Part shown: piece after piece, positions 9,995 to 20,607 of the stretch
Layout of the letters: every line of letters begins with the position of its first letter
How positions within the stretch are numbered: position 1 is the stretch's first letter
Assembly (NCBI RefSeq): GCF_943590815.1
Contig: NZ_CALSBS010000002.1
Location: 186,001 to 250,000 of the forward strand
Reading direction: 5' to 3'
Source of the DNA: Pseudocitrobacter vendiensis
GTDB taxonomy: Bacteria > Pseudomonadota > Gammaproteobacteria > Enterobacterales > Enterobacteriaceae
DNA length: 64,000 bases
Position numbers and translations under genes: made by a program
The notes under the pieces: generated by a model
What the model was told of the DNA's origin: nothing
Databases searched by the model: none
What the model saw: the letters and a program-made list of their open reading frames with translations, nothing else

Positions 9995-10420
9995 TTAGAC
10001 GGTAAATTTCTTGCCGCTGCGCGGTTGTCCCGCCGTTTGCCCATCCTTGCCATACAATCCCGTCTCCTGAAAAGGCTTCAGCACGTCCAGTGCCTGCTGG
10101 TTACGGGCGATTTGGCCTTCCAGCAACCAGCCGTTGTGCTGATTGAGATCACGCAGTTGCTGCGTTTTCTGCGTAATGTTCAGCCAGCGCGAAGTCACGT
10201 CATCGTCATTGGCGCAACGCTGCGCTTCCTGCTCCATGCGACGCTGTTGTTCCAGATAATCGAGCGCCGCCAGCAGCGAGCTTTTATCTTCGGTTATGCG
10301 CTGCAGCAGGCTTCCGTTCACGCTTCCGGCAGAAAGCTGCTGTTGCTCGGCATCCATCACCTCTTTCAGCGAGTTCAGGATAGCGGTCATTTGATCCAAA
10401 ATATCGGGCAGACGACTCAT
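9995..10420 (-). CDS. flgN: Flagellar export chaperone FlgN
   Basis: A 141-residue, largely alpha-helical cytoplasmic protein (E. coli 138 aa). It chaperones the hook-filament junction proteins FlgK and FlgL to the export gate. Long amphipathic helices (DILDQMTAILNSLKEVMDAEQQQL and the Q/L-rich region near residues 85-110) are visible, with a basic, proline-containing C-terminus. It lies four bases after flgM, and both genes are read from the sigma-28 promoter upstream of flgM and by read-through from flgA. Confidence 0.93.
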   Translation of the reverse strand: MSRLPDILDQMTAILNSLKEVMDAEQQQLSAGSVNGSLLQRITEDKSSLLAALDYLEQQRRMEQEAQRCANDDDVTSRWLNITQKTQQLRDLNQHNGWLLEGQIARNQQALDVLKPFQETGLYGKDGQTAGQPRSGKKFTV

Positions 10421-10424
10421 GCGG

Positions 10425-10718
10425 TTAGTTACTCTGTAGATAATTCTGCGTTTCCTGAATCAACGCATCAGCAATTTTACCGGTATCCATTTTTAGCTCA
10501 CCGTTGCGAATAGCGGTTTTCAACGCTTCCACGCGATCCAGATTGATATCACGGGTATCTGATTGCGTCAGGGTTGTTTGGGCGTCACTCAGTTTGACGC
10601 TGGTGCTGTTAATCTCAGCGTTTTTTTCCACACGCGCTTTCGGCGTTTGGGTCTCGTTTGGTTCGCGAGCCTGTACCGCGTTAACAGGATTCAGAGGCGA
10701 TGTACGTTCAATGCTCAT
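10425..10718 (-). CDS. flgM: Anti-sigma-28 factor FlgM
   Basis: A 97-residue anti-sigma factor that holds FliA (sigma-28) until the hook-basal body is complete, then is exported. It begins [16 protein letters not shown], with an unstructured export-competent N-terminal half and a C-terminal sigma-28-binding half (about residues 42-97: KLSDAQTTL...[28 protein letters not shown]). Length equals that of Salmonella FlgM. The upstream sigma-28 promoter gives the classic feedback loop. Confidence 0.96.
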   Translation of the reverse strand: MSIERTSPLNPVNAVQAREPNETQTPKARVEKNAEINSTSVKLSDAQTTLTQSDTRDINLDRVEALKTAIRNGELKMDTGKIADALIQETQNYLQSN

Positions 10719-10778
10719 GTGCTTTCCTCATGGAGGCTTATGATGGCGCAGGGATTGCCATTTTCATTTGTTAATACT

Positions 10779-10805
10779 TTATCGGCAATCGCCGTACTTT
10801 CTTTA
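10779..10805 (-). promoter_or_regulatory. Sigma-28 (FliA) promoter of flgMN
   Basis: On the minus strand TAAAGAAA, an 11-base spacer and GCCGATAA match the class 3 consensus TAAAGTTT-N11-GCCGATAA, with the -10 perfect and the -35 six of eight. It starts about 60 bases upstream of flgM. Confidence 0.9.
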
Positions 10806-10811
10806 TTAAGA

Positions 10812-11471
10812 TTATAAGTTAATCAGAACATTCCCATCCGCATTCACTTCGCCGCTAACCACCTGGCCTGAGGACATACGCACGCGTGCGTTTTGCGCCA
10901 CGGCGGCGTTATTCAGCGCCTGACCTTCACTGTTGACGCTAAAACCGTCGCCTTTCGCGATGACCTGGACGCGTTGCCCGGCTTTTACCCGCCAGGCGGC
11001 GCGGATCATGGTCAGCTGTAACGCTTGCCCGGCGGCAACATCGCGCAGGCTGACTGCATCCTGTGCCTGATTGATATCCAGCATCGTGCGCGGCGGCAAT
11101 TGGTCCAGACGGCCACGCTTCAGCGTGACCGACTGTGCATTCAGCATGGTGCCACGCGCAATCGGCCCGGCGGCGACCACATAATTGCCTGTGGCCTGCA
11201 CCGTTACCTGCAAATAACGTTTTTCATTGCCACAGCGTGCCACCACGTTCAGGTTCCCCCACAGCCGGGCATTACCTGGCGTACTGAGCACCGGTTGCTC
11301 ACAGGAGGGCTGCATCGCGAGCGGGCTACGCAGTTGTACCACAACCTCATCACTTAACCCTTCCAGCCTTTGGCTGAAAAACGACGACAGCTGACTTTGC
11401 AGGTCCAGAGCGTGGGCGAACGGGCTGGCGAGCAGTAAACACGCGGCCAGTGAGGTAGTGAGCTTCAGCAT
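10812..11471 (-). CDS. flgA: P-ring assembly chaperone FlgA
   Basis: A 219-residue periplasmic protein, the same length as E. coli FlgA, needed for FlgI polymerisation into the P ring. A Sec signal peptide (MLKLTTSLAACLLLASPFAHA, cleavage after AHA) defines the start; a 14-codon longer frame was rejected. The C-terminal SAF-type domain is visible (QATGNYVVAAGPIARG, then WRVKAGQRVQVIAKGDGF and VSGEVNADGNVLINL). Two cysteines (CEQP and RCGNEK) could form a disulfide. It is divergent from flgB and shares the FlhDC control region. Confidence 0.94.
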   Translation of the reverse strand: MLKLTTSLAACLLLASPFAHALDLQSQLSSFFSQRLEGLSDEVVVQLRSPLAMQPSCEQPVLSTPGNARLWGNLNVVARCGNEKRYLQVTVQATGNYVVAAGPIARGTMLNAQSVTLKRGRLDQLPPRTMLDINQAQDAVSLRDVAAGQALQLTMIRAAWRVKAGQRVQVIAKGDGFSVNSEGQALNNAAVAQNARVRMSSGQVVSGEVNADGNVLINL

Positions 11472-11527
11472 CGAACACTCCGTCAGAGAGGGTAGTGTGA
11501 GTATTTTACGCATCTGCTACCGACTTC

Positions 11528-11570
11528 AACGGAATAAATAGCGACGCATATTGTGTTTATTCCGGCGATA
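11528..11570. promoter_or_regulatory. FlhDC-type binding box between flgA and flgB
   Basis: AACGGAATAAATAGCG, then about 10 bases, then TGTTTATTCCGGCG: two inverted half-sites carrying the AAATA(A/G)CG-type core known for FlhD4C2 class 2 promoters. It is placed to drive flgBCDEFGHIJ rightward and flgAMN leftward. Confidence 0.8.
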
Positions 11571-11628
11571 ACGCGCGCATAAGGCGAATTAAGCTGTCGG
11601 CTGGAATTTTGTCATCTGCGGAGGAGCC

Positions 11629-12045
11629 ATGCTCGATAAACTCGACGCCGCGCTGCGTTTTCAACAGGAAGCGCTGAATCTGCGCGCTGAGCGCCAGGAG
11701 ATTCTGGCCGCTAATATCGCCAACACCGATACCCCGGGTTATCAGGCGCGCGATATCGATTTTGCCAGTGAAATGAAAAAAGTGATGGAACGAGGACGGG
11801 CTGGCACCAACGGTGTGGCGCTGTCGCTCACATCCGTTCGTCACATACCCGCACAAAATCTCTCATCTGCCGCCACCGATTTGCTTTACCGCATTCCCGA
11901 TCAGCCCGCACTCGACGGAAACACCGTTGATATGGATCGCGAGCGCACGCAGTTCGCCGATAACAGTTTGCAGTATCAGACCGGGCTTACGGTCCTGGGT
12001 GGGCAAATCAAGGGGATGATGAGCGTCCTCCAGCAGGGGAATTAA
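11629..12045 (+). CDS. flgB: Flagellar proximal rod protein FlgB
   Basis: A 138-residue rod protein, the same length as E. coli FlgB, the first axial rod subunit above the MS ring. It shows the flagellar rod/hook N-terminal pattern with [19 protein letters not shown] (about residues 24-43) and a C-terminal heptad-like helix. It is first in the class 2 operon, with a GGAGGAG ribosome-binding site, and flgC follows after three bases. Confidence 0.96.
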   Translation: MLDKLDAALRFQQEALNLRAERQEILAANIANTDTPGYQARDIDFASEMKKVMERGRAGTNGVALSLTSVRHIPAQNLSSAATDLLYRIPDQPALDGNTVDMDRERTQFADNSLQYQTGLTVLGGQIKGMMSVLQQGN

Positions 12046-12048
12046 TGT

Positions 12049-12453
12049 ATGGCCTTACTGAATATTTTTGATGTGGCGGGCTCAGCGCTCACCGCGCAGT
12101 CCAAGCGGCTGAACGTGGCCGCCAGTAACCTGGCAAACGCCGACAGCGTCACCGGCCCGGATGGTCAGCCGTATCGTGCAAAACAAGTTGTTTTTCAGGT
12201 GGACGCGCAGCCGGGGGCGGCAACGGGCGGGGTAAAAGTGAGCGATGTGATTGAAAGCCAGGCGCCCGATAAGCTGGTCTTCCAGCCGGGTAATCCGCTG
12301 GCGGATGCAAAGGGTTATGTGCGCATGCCAAACGTTGATGTGGTCGGCGAGATGGTTAATACCCTGTCGGCCTCGCGCAGCTACCAGGCCAACGTCGAGG
12401 TGATGAACACCGTGAAAAGCATGATGCTCAAGACCCTCACGCTGGGTCAATAA
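12049..12453 (+). CDS. flgC: Flagellar proximal rod protein FlgC
   Basis: A 134-residue rod subunit, the same length as E. coli FlgC. The N-terminal axial-protein motif [12 protein letters not shown] and the C-terminal [20 protein letters not shown] are intact, as needed for stacked coiled-coil packing in the rod. It lies three bases downstream of flgB and eleven bases before flgD in the operon. Confidence 0.96.
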   Translation: MALLNIFDVAGSALTAQSKRLNVAASNLANADSVTGPDGQPYRAKQVVFQVDAQPGAATGGVKVSDVIESQAPDKLVFQPGNPLADAKGYVRMPNVDVVGEMVNTLSASRSYQANVEVMNTVKSMMLKTLTLGQ

Positions 12454-12464
12454 CGGAGAGAACA

Positions 12465-13154
12465 ATGTCCATTGCAGTGAACGTCAATAGCACCAGCGCG
12501 ACCAGCGCAACCAGCAACAGCGGGTCGCTGACCAGCAGCAGCGCGGATGATTTACAGAACAGTTTCCTGACACTGCTGGTGGCGCAGCTGAAAAATCAGG
12601 ACCCCACCAACCCGATGGATAACAGCCAGCTCACCAGCCAGCTGGCGCAAATCAGCACCGTAAGCGGTATTGAGAAACTCAATACGTCGCTGGGTTCCAT
12701 TTCCGGGCAAATCGACAGCAGCAAATCATTGCAGGCGTCATCGCTGATTGGTCACGGCGTGATGATCCCCGGCACGACAGTGCTGGCGGGCAAAAACAGC
12801 GATGGCGACGGCACAGATACCACGCCGTTTGGCGTTGAGCTTGAGCAGGCGGCCGACAAAGTGACCGCTACGATAACCGACAGTAACGGCAATGTCGTCA
12901 AAACGCTGGATATCGGCGCACTGACCGCAGGCGTGCACACCTTTACCTGGGACGGCACCGGCACGGACGGCGCGGCGGTGGCGGATGGTGCGTACAACGT
13001 CAGCATTACCGCCAGCAGCGGCACCACGCAGCTGGTGGCGCAACCGCTGAAATTTGCGCTGGTGCAGGGGGTAACGCTGAGCGGCAATGGCAACCAGTTG
13101 GATCTTGGCACCTACGGCACCACCACGCTCGACGAAGTTCGTCAGATTATCTAA
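12465..13154 (+). CDS. flgD: Hook assembly (cap) protein FlgD
   Basis: A 229-residue hook cap protein (231-232 in E. coli and Salmonella) that scaffolds FlgE polymerisation. The N-terminus is Ser/Thr/Asn-rich and probably disordered. The conserved FLTLLVAQLKNQDPTNPMDN follows at about residues 34-53, then a FlgD Ig-like/Tudor core with FTWDGTGTDGAAVADGAYNV. The slightly variable N-terminal linker accounts for the length difference. It is translated between flgC and flgE. Confidence 0.95.
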   Translation: MSIAVNVNSTSATSATSNSGSLTSSSADDLQNSFLTLLVAQLKNQDPTNPMDNSQLTSQLAQISTVSGIEKLNTSLGSISGQIDSSKSLQASSLIGHGVMIPGTTVLAGKNSDGDGTDTTPFGVELEQAADKVTATITDSNGNVVKTLDIGALTAGVHTFTWDGTGTDGAAVADGAYNVSITASSGTTQLVAQPLKFALVQGVTLSGNGNQLDLGTYGTTTLDEVRQII

Positions 13155-13168
13155 TTCAGGAGTGAAAC

Positions 13169-14422
13169 ATGGGCTTTTCTCAAGCAGTCAGCGGCATGAA
13201 TGCCGCGTCCAGTAATCTCGATGTTATCGGCAACAACATTGCTAACTCCGCAACCTACGGCTTTAAATCAGGCACCGCCTCGTTTGCCGATATGTTTGCT
13301 GGTTCGAAAGTGGGGCTGGGGGTGAAAGTCGCCGGGATCACCCAGGACTTTACTGACGGGACCACCACCAGTACCGGGCGCGCGCTGGATGTCGCCATCA
13401 GCCAGAACGGTTTTTTCCGTCTCACCGACAGCAACGGTTCCGTTTTCTATAGCCGTAACGGCCAGTTTTCCCTCGATGCAAACCGTACACTGGTGAACAC
13501 TCAGGGCTTGCAGGTGACCGGTTATCCGGCGTCCGGCACGCCGCCGACCATTCAGCAGGGGGCGAATCCGACGGCGATTACCATCCCGAACTCGCTGATG
13601 TCGGCAAAAGAGACCACCACCGCGGCGATGCAGGTCAACCTCAACTCGACGGATGCTAAACCGAGCGTTGCAACGTTCGACCCGACCAACGCTGACAGCT
13701 ACAACAAAAAAGGCACGGTAACCGTATATGACAGTCAGGGTAACGCCCATGACATGAATATCTATTACGTAAAAACCGATGACAACAAATGGGATATCTA
13801 TACCCAGGACACCAGCGTAAGCGGTGCGGCTGCGAAAAAAGCGGCGCAGATGTCCTTTAGTAACAATGGCACGTTGAGCGGGATCCGCAATTATGACAAT
13901 GCGGGTGTCCTCGCAACCGATGCTAACGCCAATCCTGAAGTTCAGATAGCGATTGATCCGCTTAACGGCTCCGCCGCCGGTTCTTTCTCCCTGAGTTTCC
14001 TCAATTCTATGCAGCAGAACACCGGCGCCAACAACATCGTCGCCACCTCGCAAAACGGTTACGCGCCGGGCGATTTAGTGAGCTATCAGATTAACGAAGA
14101 TGGCACCGTGGTTGGGAACTATTCCAACGAGCAGAGCCAGTTACTCGGTCAAATCGTACTGGCGAACTTCGCCAATAACGAAGGCCTGCAATCAGAAGGC
14201 GATAACGTCTGGTCTGCCACACAGTCCTCCGGCGTGGCGCTGTTGGGCACCGCGGGCAGCGGTAACTTTGGCAGCCTGACCAACGGCGCGCTGGAAGCGT
14301 CTAACGTCGATCTCAGCAAAGAGTTGGTCAATATGATTGTTGCCCAGCGTAACTATCAGTCTAACGCCCAGACCATCAAAACCCAGGATCAGATCCTGAA
14401 CACGCTGGTTAACCTGCGTTAA
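13169..14422 (+). CDS. flgE: Flagellar hook protein FlgE
   Basis: A 417-residue hook subunit, about 15 residues longer than E. coli and Salmonella FlgE (402-403). The N-terminal SGMNAASSNLDVIGNNIANS and the C-terminal ELVNMIVAQRNYQSNAQTIK rod-like ends are conserved; the extra length lies in the middle, surface-exposed D1-D2 part (roughly residues 130-300, rich in Asn, Ala, Thr and Asp). It forms the curved joint between rod and filament. Hook variability outside D0/D1 is usual. Confidence 0.95.
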   Translation: MGFSQAVSGMNAASSNLDVIGNNIANSATYGFKSGTASFADMFAGSKVGLGVKVAGITQDFTDGTTTSTGRALDVAISQNGFFRLTDSNGSVFYSRNGQFSLDANRTLVNTQGLQVTGYPASGTPPTIQQGANPTAITIPNSLMSAKETTTAAMQVNLNSTDAKPSVATFDPTNADSYNKKGTVTVYDSQGNAHDMNIYYVKTDDNKWDIYTQDTSVSGAAAKKAAQMSFSNNGTLSGIRNYDNAGVLATDANANPEVQIAIDPLNGSAAGSFSLSFLNSMQQNTGANNIVATSQNGYAPGDLVSYQINEDGTVVGNYSNEQSQLLGQIVLANFANNEGLQSEGDNVWSATQSSGVALLGTAGSGNFGSLTNGALEASNVDLSKELVNMIVAQRNYQSNAQTIKTQDQILNTLVNLR

Positions 14423-14440
14423 TCCCGATAAGGCAGCTTT

Positions 14441-15987
<1,547 letters not shown>

Positions 15988-15994
15988 CGGCTGT

Positions 15995-16102
15995 GTCGGA
16001 TGGCGCTGCGCTTATCCGACCTACAAACGGATAGGCGTAACGCCATCTGGCAAACACCTTACCAATACTACCTCCAGGCCGGATAAGCGCAGCGCATCCG
16101 GC
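15995..16102. repeat. BIME (three REP units) between flgG and flgH
   Basis: Three palindromic units: GTCGGAT...ATCCGAC (15995-16020), a shorter GGCGTAACGCC unit (about 16028-16051) and GCCGGAT...ATCCGGC (16078-16102), the outer two in opposite orientation. This is the usual mosaic of REP units. It lies inside the flgBCDEFGHIJ transcription unit. Confidence 0.88.
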
Positions 16103-16123
16103 GCAAACCAAAAGATGAGAACC

Positions 16124-16822
16124 ATGCAAATAACCGCAGCGTTTCGCTATCCGCTTTTAACGGCACTGGCGCTCTCCATGACCGGGTGTGCTTTCATTCC
16201 CAGCAAGCCGCTGGTGGAAGGCGCAACCTCGGCACAGCCGATCCCCGGCCCGGTACCGGTAGCGAACGGCTCAATATTTCAGACGGCGCAGCCGATCAAC
16301 TACGGTTATCAGCCGCTGTTTGAAGACCGTCGCCCGCGCAATATTGGCGATACGCTCACCATCGTACTGCAGGAAAACGTCAGCGCCAGCAAGAGTTCTT
16401 CGGCCAACGCCAGTCGCGATGGCAAAACCAACTTTGGCTTTGACGTCGTACCGCGTTACCTGCAAGGTCTGTTTGGCAACGCGCGCGCGGATGTTGACGC
16501 CTCCGGCGGTAATACGTTCAACGGTAAAGGCGGCGCGAATGCCAGCAACACCTTTAGCGGCACATTAACCGTCACTGTCGATCAGGTTCTGGCGAACGGC
16601 AATCTTCACGTGGTGGGGGAAAAACAGATTGCCATTAATCAGGGCACCGAATTTATCCGCTTCTCGGGCGTGGTTAACCCGCGCACCATCAGCGGCAGTA
16701 ATACCGTGCCGTCCACCCAGGTGGCGGATGCGCGTATTGAATATGTGGGCAACGGCTATATCAACGAAGCGCAGAATATGGGCTGGTTGCAGCGTTTCTT
16801 CCTGAATTTATCGCCGATGTAA
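16124..16822 (+). CDS. flgH: Flagellar L-ring lipoprotein FlgH
   Basis: A 232-residue outer-membrane lipoprotein, the same length as E. coli FlgH, forming the L ring bushing around the rod. The signal peptide ends in the lipobox-like SMTG with Cys22. The mature body ([29 protein letters not shown]) is nearly identical to the E. coli protein. I chose ATG 16124 over the in-frame ATG at 16115 because GATGAGA forms its ribosome-binding site and gives the family length. The BIME upstream may reduce its expression relative to flgG. Confidence 0.95.
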   Translation: MQITAAFRYPLLTALALSMTGCAFIPSKPLVEGATSAQPIPGPVPVANGSIFQTAQPINYGYQPLFEDRRPRNIGDTLTIVLQENVSASKSSSANASRDGKTNFGFDVVPRYLQGLFGNARADVDASGGNTFNGKGGANASNTFSGTLTVTVDQVLANGNLHVVGEKQIAINQGTEFIRFSGVVNPRTISGSNTVPSTQVADARIEYVGNGYINEAQNMGWLQRFFLNLSPM

Positions 16823-16833
16823 TGAGGTGCAAT

Positions 16834-17931
16834 ATGTTTAAAACCCTGATTAGCGTGGCGCTGATTCTGGTAAGTACTTTGGTACAGGCCGATCGCATTC
16901 GCGATCTTACCAGCGTGCAGGGCGTCAGGGAAAACTCCCTGATTGGCTACGGTCTGGTGGTGGGGCTGGACGGTACGGGCGACCAAACGACGCAGACGCC
17001 GTTCACCACCCAGAGCCTGAACAACATGCTGTCGCAACTGGGGATCACCGTTCCGGCAGGCACCAACATGCAGCTGAAAAACGTGGCGGCGGTGATGGTC
17101 ACCGCCCAGTTCCCGGCGTTTGCGCGTCAGGGGCAAACTATCGATGTGGTGGTCTCCTCAATGGGTAACGCCAAAAGCCTGCGCGGCGGCACGCTGTTGA
17201 TGACGCCGCTGAAAGGGGTTGATAGCCAGGTGTATGCGCTGGCGCAGGGTAACATTCTGGTGGGCGGCGCAGGCGCGTCGGCGGGCGGCAGTAGCGTGCA
17301 GGTCAACCAGCTTAACGGCGGGCGCATTACCGGCGGGGCCACCATTGAACGCGAGTTGCCGACACAATTTGGCGCGGGGAACACCATTAACCTTCAACTG
17401 AATCAGGACGATTTCACCATGGCGCAGCAGATTGCAGACACCATTAATCGTCGCAGTGGTTTTGGTAACGCCACCGCGCTGGATGCCCGCACCGTGCAGG
17501 TTCGTGCGCCGCAGGGCGGCAGTGGTCAGGTGCGTTTGCTGGCGGATATCCAGAATCTGGAAGTGGGCGGCGTACCGCAGGATGCGAAGGTGATTATTAA
17601 CTCGCGTACCGGTTCGGTGGTGATGAACCGTGAAGTGACGCTGGATACCTGTGCCGTGGCGCAGGGCAACCTCTCCGTTACTGTGAACCGACAGGCGCAG
17701 GTCAGCCAGCCGGATACGCCATTTGGCGGCGGCCAGACGGTAGTAACACCGCAAACACAAATCGATTTACGTCAGAGCGGCGGCTCGCTGCAAAGCGTGC
17801 GTGAAAGTGCCAATCTGAACAATGTAGTGCGCGCCCTGAACGCGCTGGGCGCGACGCCGATGGAGCTGATGTCGATTCTGCAATCAATGCAAAGCGCCGG
17901 GTGCCTGCGTGCGAAAGTAGAGATCGTCTGA
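16834..17931 (+). CDS. flgI: Flagellar P-ring protein FlgI
   Basis: A 365-residue periplasmic P-ring subunit, the same length as E. coli FlgI. The signal peptide [19 protein letters not shown] is followed by the mature start [32 protein letters not shown] and the two cysteines of the stabilising disulfide (LDTCAVAQ and SAGCLRAK) are present. The start at 16834 follows GAGGTG, and the open frame begins four codons earlier. The stop overlaps the flgJ start (TGATG). Confidence 0.96.
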   Translation: MFKTLISVALILVSTLVQADRIRDLTSVQGVRENSLIGYGLVVGLDGTGDQTTQTPFTTQSLNNMLSQLGITVPAGTNMQLKNVAAVMVTAQFPAFARQGQTIDVVVSSMGNAKSLRGGTLLMTPLKGVDSQVYALAQGNILVGGAGASAGGSSVQVNQLNGGRITGGATIERELPTQFGAGNTINLQLNQDDFTMAQQIADTINRRSGFGNATALDARTVQVRAPQGGSGQVRLLADIQNLEVGGVPQDAKVIINSRTGSVVMNREVTLDTCAVAQGNLSVTVNRQAQVSQPDTPFGGGQTVVTPQTQIDLRQSGGSLQSVRESANLNNVVRALNALGATPMELMSILQSMQSAGCLRAKVEIV

Positions 17932-18878
17932 TGCTGGGCGACAGCAAATTAACTGCCAGCGCAGCGTGGGATGCGCAATCGCTTAACGAACTCAAGGCGA
18001 AAGCCGGGCAGGATCCGCAGGCTAACCTGCGGCCTGTCGCCCGTCAGGTGGAGGGTATGTTCGTGCAGATGATGCTGAAGAGTATGCGCGAGGCGCTGCC
18101 GAAGGATGGTCTCTTCAGCAGCGATCAGACCCGGCTCTACACCAGCATGTACGATCAGCAAATTGCCCAGCAGATGACCGCCGGGAAAGGACTGGGGCTG
18201 GCGGAAGAGATGGTGAAGCAGATGCAGACGCAGAAGGAACCGTCCGCTGCGGTGGGGCAGGTACCGATGAAGTTTGATCTGCAAACGGTCACTCGCTTTC
18301 AGAACGATGCGCTGACTCAGATGGTGCGTAAAGCGCTGCCGAAAACGTCGGGCGGGAGCGATGCGCCGCTCTCCGGCGACAGCAAAGATTTCCTCGCGAA
18401 ACTGGCGCTTCCGGCGCAGGTGGCAAGCGAGCAGAGTGGTATTCCGCACCACCTGATTCTGGCGCAGGCCGCGCTGGAGTCGGGCTGGGGCCAGCGGCAA
18501 ATTCGCCGTGAAAACGGCGAGCCCAGTTATAACCTTTTTGGCGTGAAAGCCTCGGGTAGCTGGAAAGGACCGGTGACGGAAATCACCACCACCGAATATG
18601 AAAACGGTGAAGCGAAGAAGGTGAAAGCGAAATTCCGCGTCTACGGTTCGTATCTGGAAGCGCTGTCGGATTATGTGGGTTTGCTGACGCGCAATCCACG
18701 CTATGCCGCGGTCACCAACGCGTCAACCGCCGAGCAGGGGGCGCAGGCGTTGCAGAATGCCGGATACGCCACTGACCCACAGTACGCGCGCAAGTTAACC
18801 AATATGATTCAGCAGCTTAAAGCTTTAAGCGATAAAGTCAGCAGCGCGTACCGAAATGATATTGAAAATCTCTTCTGA
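17931..18878 (+). CDS. flgJ: Rod-capping protein and muramidase FlgJ
   Basis: A 315-residue two-domain protein (E. coli 313). The N-terminal half, with ARQVEGMFVQMMLKSMREALPKDGLFSS, is the rod-cap domain. The C-terminal half is a family 73 peptidoglycan hydrolase with LILAQAALESGWGQRQI holding the catalytic Glu. It opens the cell wall for rod growth. The start codon overlaps the flgI stop by one base, so translation is probably coupled. It is the last gene of the class 2 operon before the sigma-28 promoter of flgKL. Confidence 0.95.
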   Translation: MLGDSKLTASAAWDAQSLNELKAKAGQDPQANLRPVARQVEGMFVQMMLKSMREALPKDGLFSSDQTRLYTSMYDQQIAQQMTAGKGLGLAEEMVKQMQTQKEPSAAVGQVPMKFDLQTVTRFQNDALTQMVRKALPKTSGGSDAPLSGDSKDFLAKLALPAQVASEQSGIPHHLILAQAALESGWGQRQIRRENGEPSYNLFGVKASGSWKGPVTEITTTEYENGEAKKVKAKFRVYGSYLEALSDYVGLLTRNPRYAAVTNASTAEQGAQALQNAGYATDPQYARKLTNMIQQLKALSDKVSSAYRNDIENLF

Positions 18879-18884
18879 TACACC

Positions 18885-18911
18885 TCAAGTTTGCCAGGCG
18901 GCGACCGATAA
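18885..18911 (+). promoter_or_regulatory. Sigma-28 promoter of flgKL
   Basis: TCAAGTTT, an exact 11-base spacer, then ACCGATAA: one mismatch in each element from TAAAGTTT-N11-GCCGATAA. It sits in the 73-base gap between flgJ and flgK, as in Salmonella. Confidence 0.85.
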
Positions 18912-18951
18912 CGATTAAAGGCCACGCGTCTGAACGTATAAAAGGAAGAAC

Positions 18952-20592
18952 ATGTCCAGTTTAATCAATAGCGCCATGAGTGGGTTGAGTGCGGCACAGT
19001 CGGCACTGAATACCACCAGTAATAATATTGCCAGCTACAACGTCTCGGGCTATACCCGCCAGACCACGGTACTCGCTTCGGCGAACAGTACGTTAGGTGC
19101 GGGAGGCTGGGTCGGCAATGGCGTCTACGTTTCTGGCGTTCAGCGCGAATACAACGCATTTATTACTAACCAGCTGCGTACGGCGCAGAGTCAGAGCAGC
19201 GGGTTGACCACGCGTTATGAGCAGATGTCGAAAATCGACGATATGCTTTCCGGCACCACTAACTCCCTCTCCACCACGCTTCAGGATTTCTTCTCCAGCA
19301 TGCAAACGCTGGTGAGCAACGCTGAAGATCCCGCCGCGCGTCAGACCGTTCTGGGTAAAGCGGATGGTCTGGTCAATCAGTTTAAAGTCGCCGATCAGTA
19401 TCTCCGCGACCAGGATAAACAGGTGAACCTTTCTATCGCGACAACCGTTGATCAAATCAACAACTACGCGAACCAGATTGCCAGCCTGAATGATAAAATC
19501 TCGCGTCTGACCGGCGTGGGGGCAGGGGCTTCTCCGAACGACCTGCTGGATCAGCGCGATCAGTTAGTCAGTGAGTTAAATAAGCTGGTGGGCGTAGAAG
19601 TCAACGTGCAGGACAGCGGAACGTTCAACGTCACCATGGCGAACGGTTATACGCTGGTGCAGGGCAGTAATGCGCGTCAGCTCGCCGCCGTACCGAGCAG
19701 CAGCGACCCGACGCGTACCACCGTGGCGTATGTGGATAACGTCGCGGGGAATATTGAAATTCCGGAAAAACTGCTCAACAACGGCTCACTGGGTGGCTTG
19801 TTGACCTTCCGCTCGCAGGACCTTGACCAGACTCGCAATAGCCTTAACCAAATGGCACTGGCCTTTGCGGATGCGTTTAATGCCCAGCATGCACAGGGTA
19901 TTGACGCGAATGGCGACAAAGGAAAAGACTTCTTCACCATCGGCGCCCCGTCTGTTGTGGCGAACAGTAAAAATAGCGGTAAGGCGTCGCTGACGGCGGA
20001 GGTGACGGATGCCTCTAGTGTACAGGCCACGGATTATCGCGTGAGCTATAAAAACGGTGAATGGCAGGTGACGCGTCTTTCCGACAACACTACGGTGAAA
20101 GCGGAGCAGAAGGATGGCGCATTAAACTTTGACGGGCTCTCCGTCACGGTTAGCGGCACGCCAGCGGAGAACGACAGCTTTACCGTGAAGCCAATCAGTG
20201 ATGCGATCGTCAATATGAGTGTGGCAATAAGCGATGAATCTGAGCTCGCACTGGGTATTGATGACGCTGAAAATGGCGAAAGTGATAACCGTAACGGCCA
20301 GGCTTTGCTGGACCTGCAAAACGCGAAGCTGGTGGGAAATTCGAAAACCTTCAACGACGCGTATGCAGCCATGGTCAGCGATATCGGGAATAAAACCTCA
20401 ACGCTTAAAACCAGCAGCACCACACAAAGCAATGTCGTCACCCAGCTCAGCAAACAGCAGCAATCCATTTCCGGCGTGAACCTGGATGAAGAGTACGGCA
20501 ACCTGCAGCTCTTCCAGCAGTACTATCTGGCGAATGCCCAGGTGCTGCAAACGGCAAGCACCCTGTTTGATGCCCTGATTAATATTCGCTAA
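18952..20592 (+). CDS. flgK: Hook-filament junction protein FlgK (HAP1)
   Basis: A 546-residue junction protein (547 in E. coli). The N-terminal MSGLSAAQSALNTTSNNIASYNVSGYTRQT and C-terminal NLDEEYGNLQLFQQYYLANAQVLQTAS form the paired D0 helices, and the middle is the variable exposed part. It is exported with the help of FlgN and caps the hook before filament growth. It is read from both the class 2 operon and the sigma-28 promoter, with flgL 15 bases downstream. Confidence 0.95.
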   Translation: MSSLINSAMSGLSAAQSALNTTSNNIASYNVSGYTRQTTVLASANSTLGAGGWVGNGVYVSGVQREYNAFITNQLRTAQSQSSGLTTRYEQMSKIDDMLSGTTNSLSTTLQDFFSSMQTLVSNAEDPAARQTVLGKADGLVNQFKVADQYLRDQDKQVNLSIATTVDQINNYANQIASLNDKISRLTGVGAGASPNDLLDQRDQLVSELNKLVGVEVNVQDSGTFNVTMANGYTLVQGSNARQLAAVPSSSDPTRTTVAYVDNVAGNIEIPEKLLNNGSLGGLLTFRSQDLDQTRNSLNQMALAFADAFNAQHAQGIDANGDKGKDFFTIGAPSVVANSKNSGKASLTAEVTDASSVQATDYRVSYKNGEWQVTRLSDNTTVKAEQKDGALNFDGLSVTVSGTPAENDSFTVKPISDAIVNMSVAISDESELALGIDDAENGESDNRNGQALLDLQNAKLVGNSKTFNDAYAAMVSDIGNKTSTLKTSSTTQSNVVTQLSKQQQSISGVNLDEEYGNLQLFQQYYLANAQVLQTASTLFDALINIR

Positions 20593-20607
20593 GGAGAGGA
20601 ATAACGC

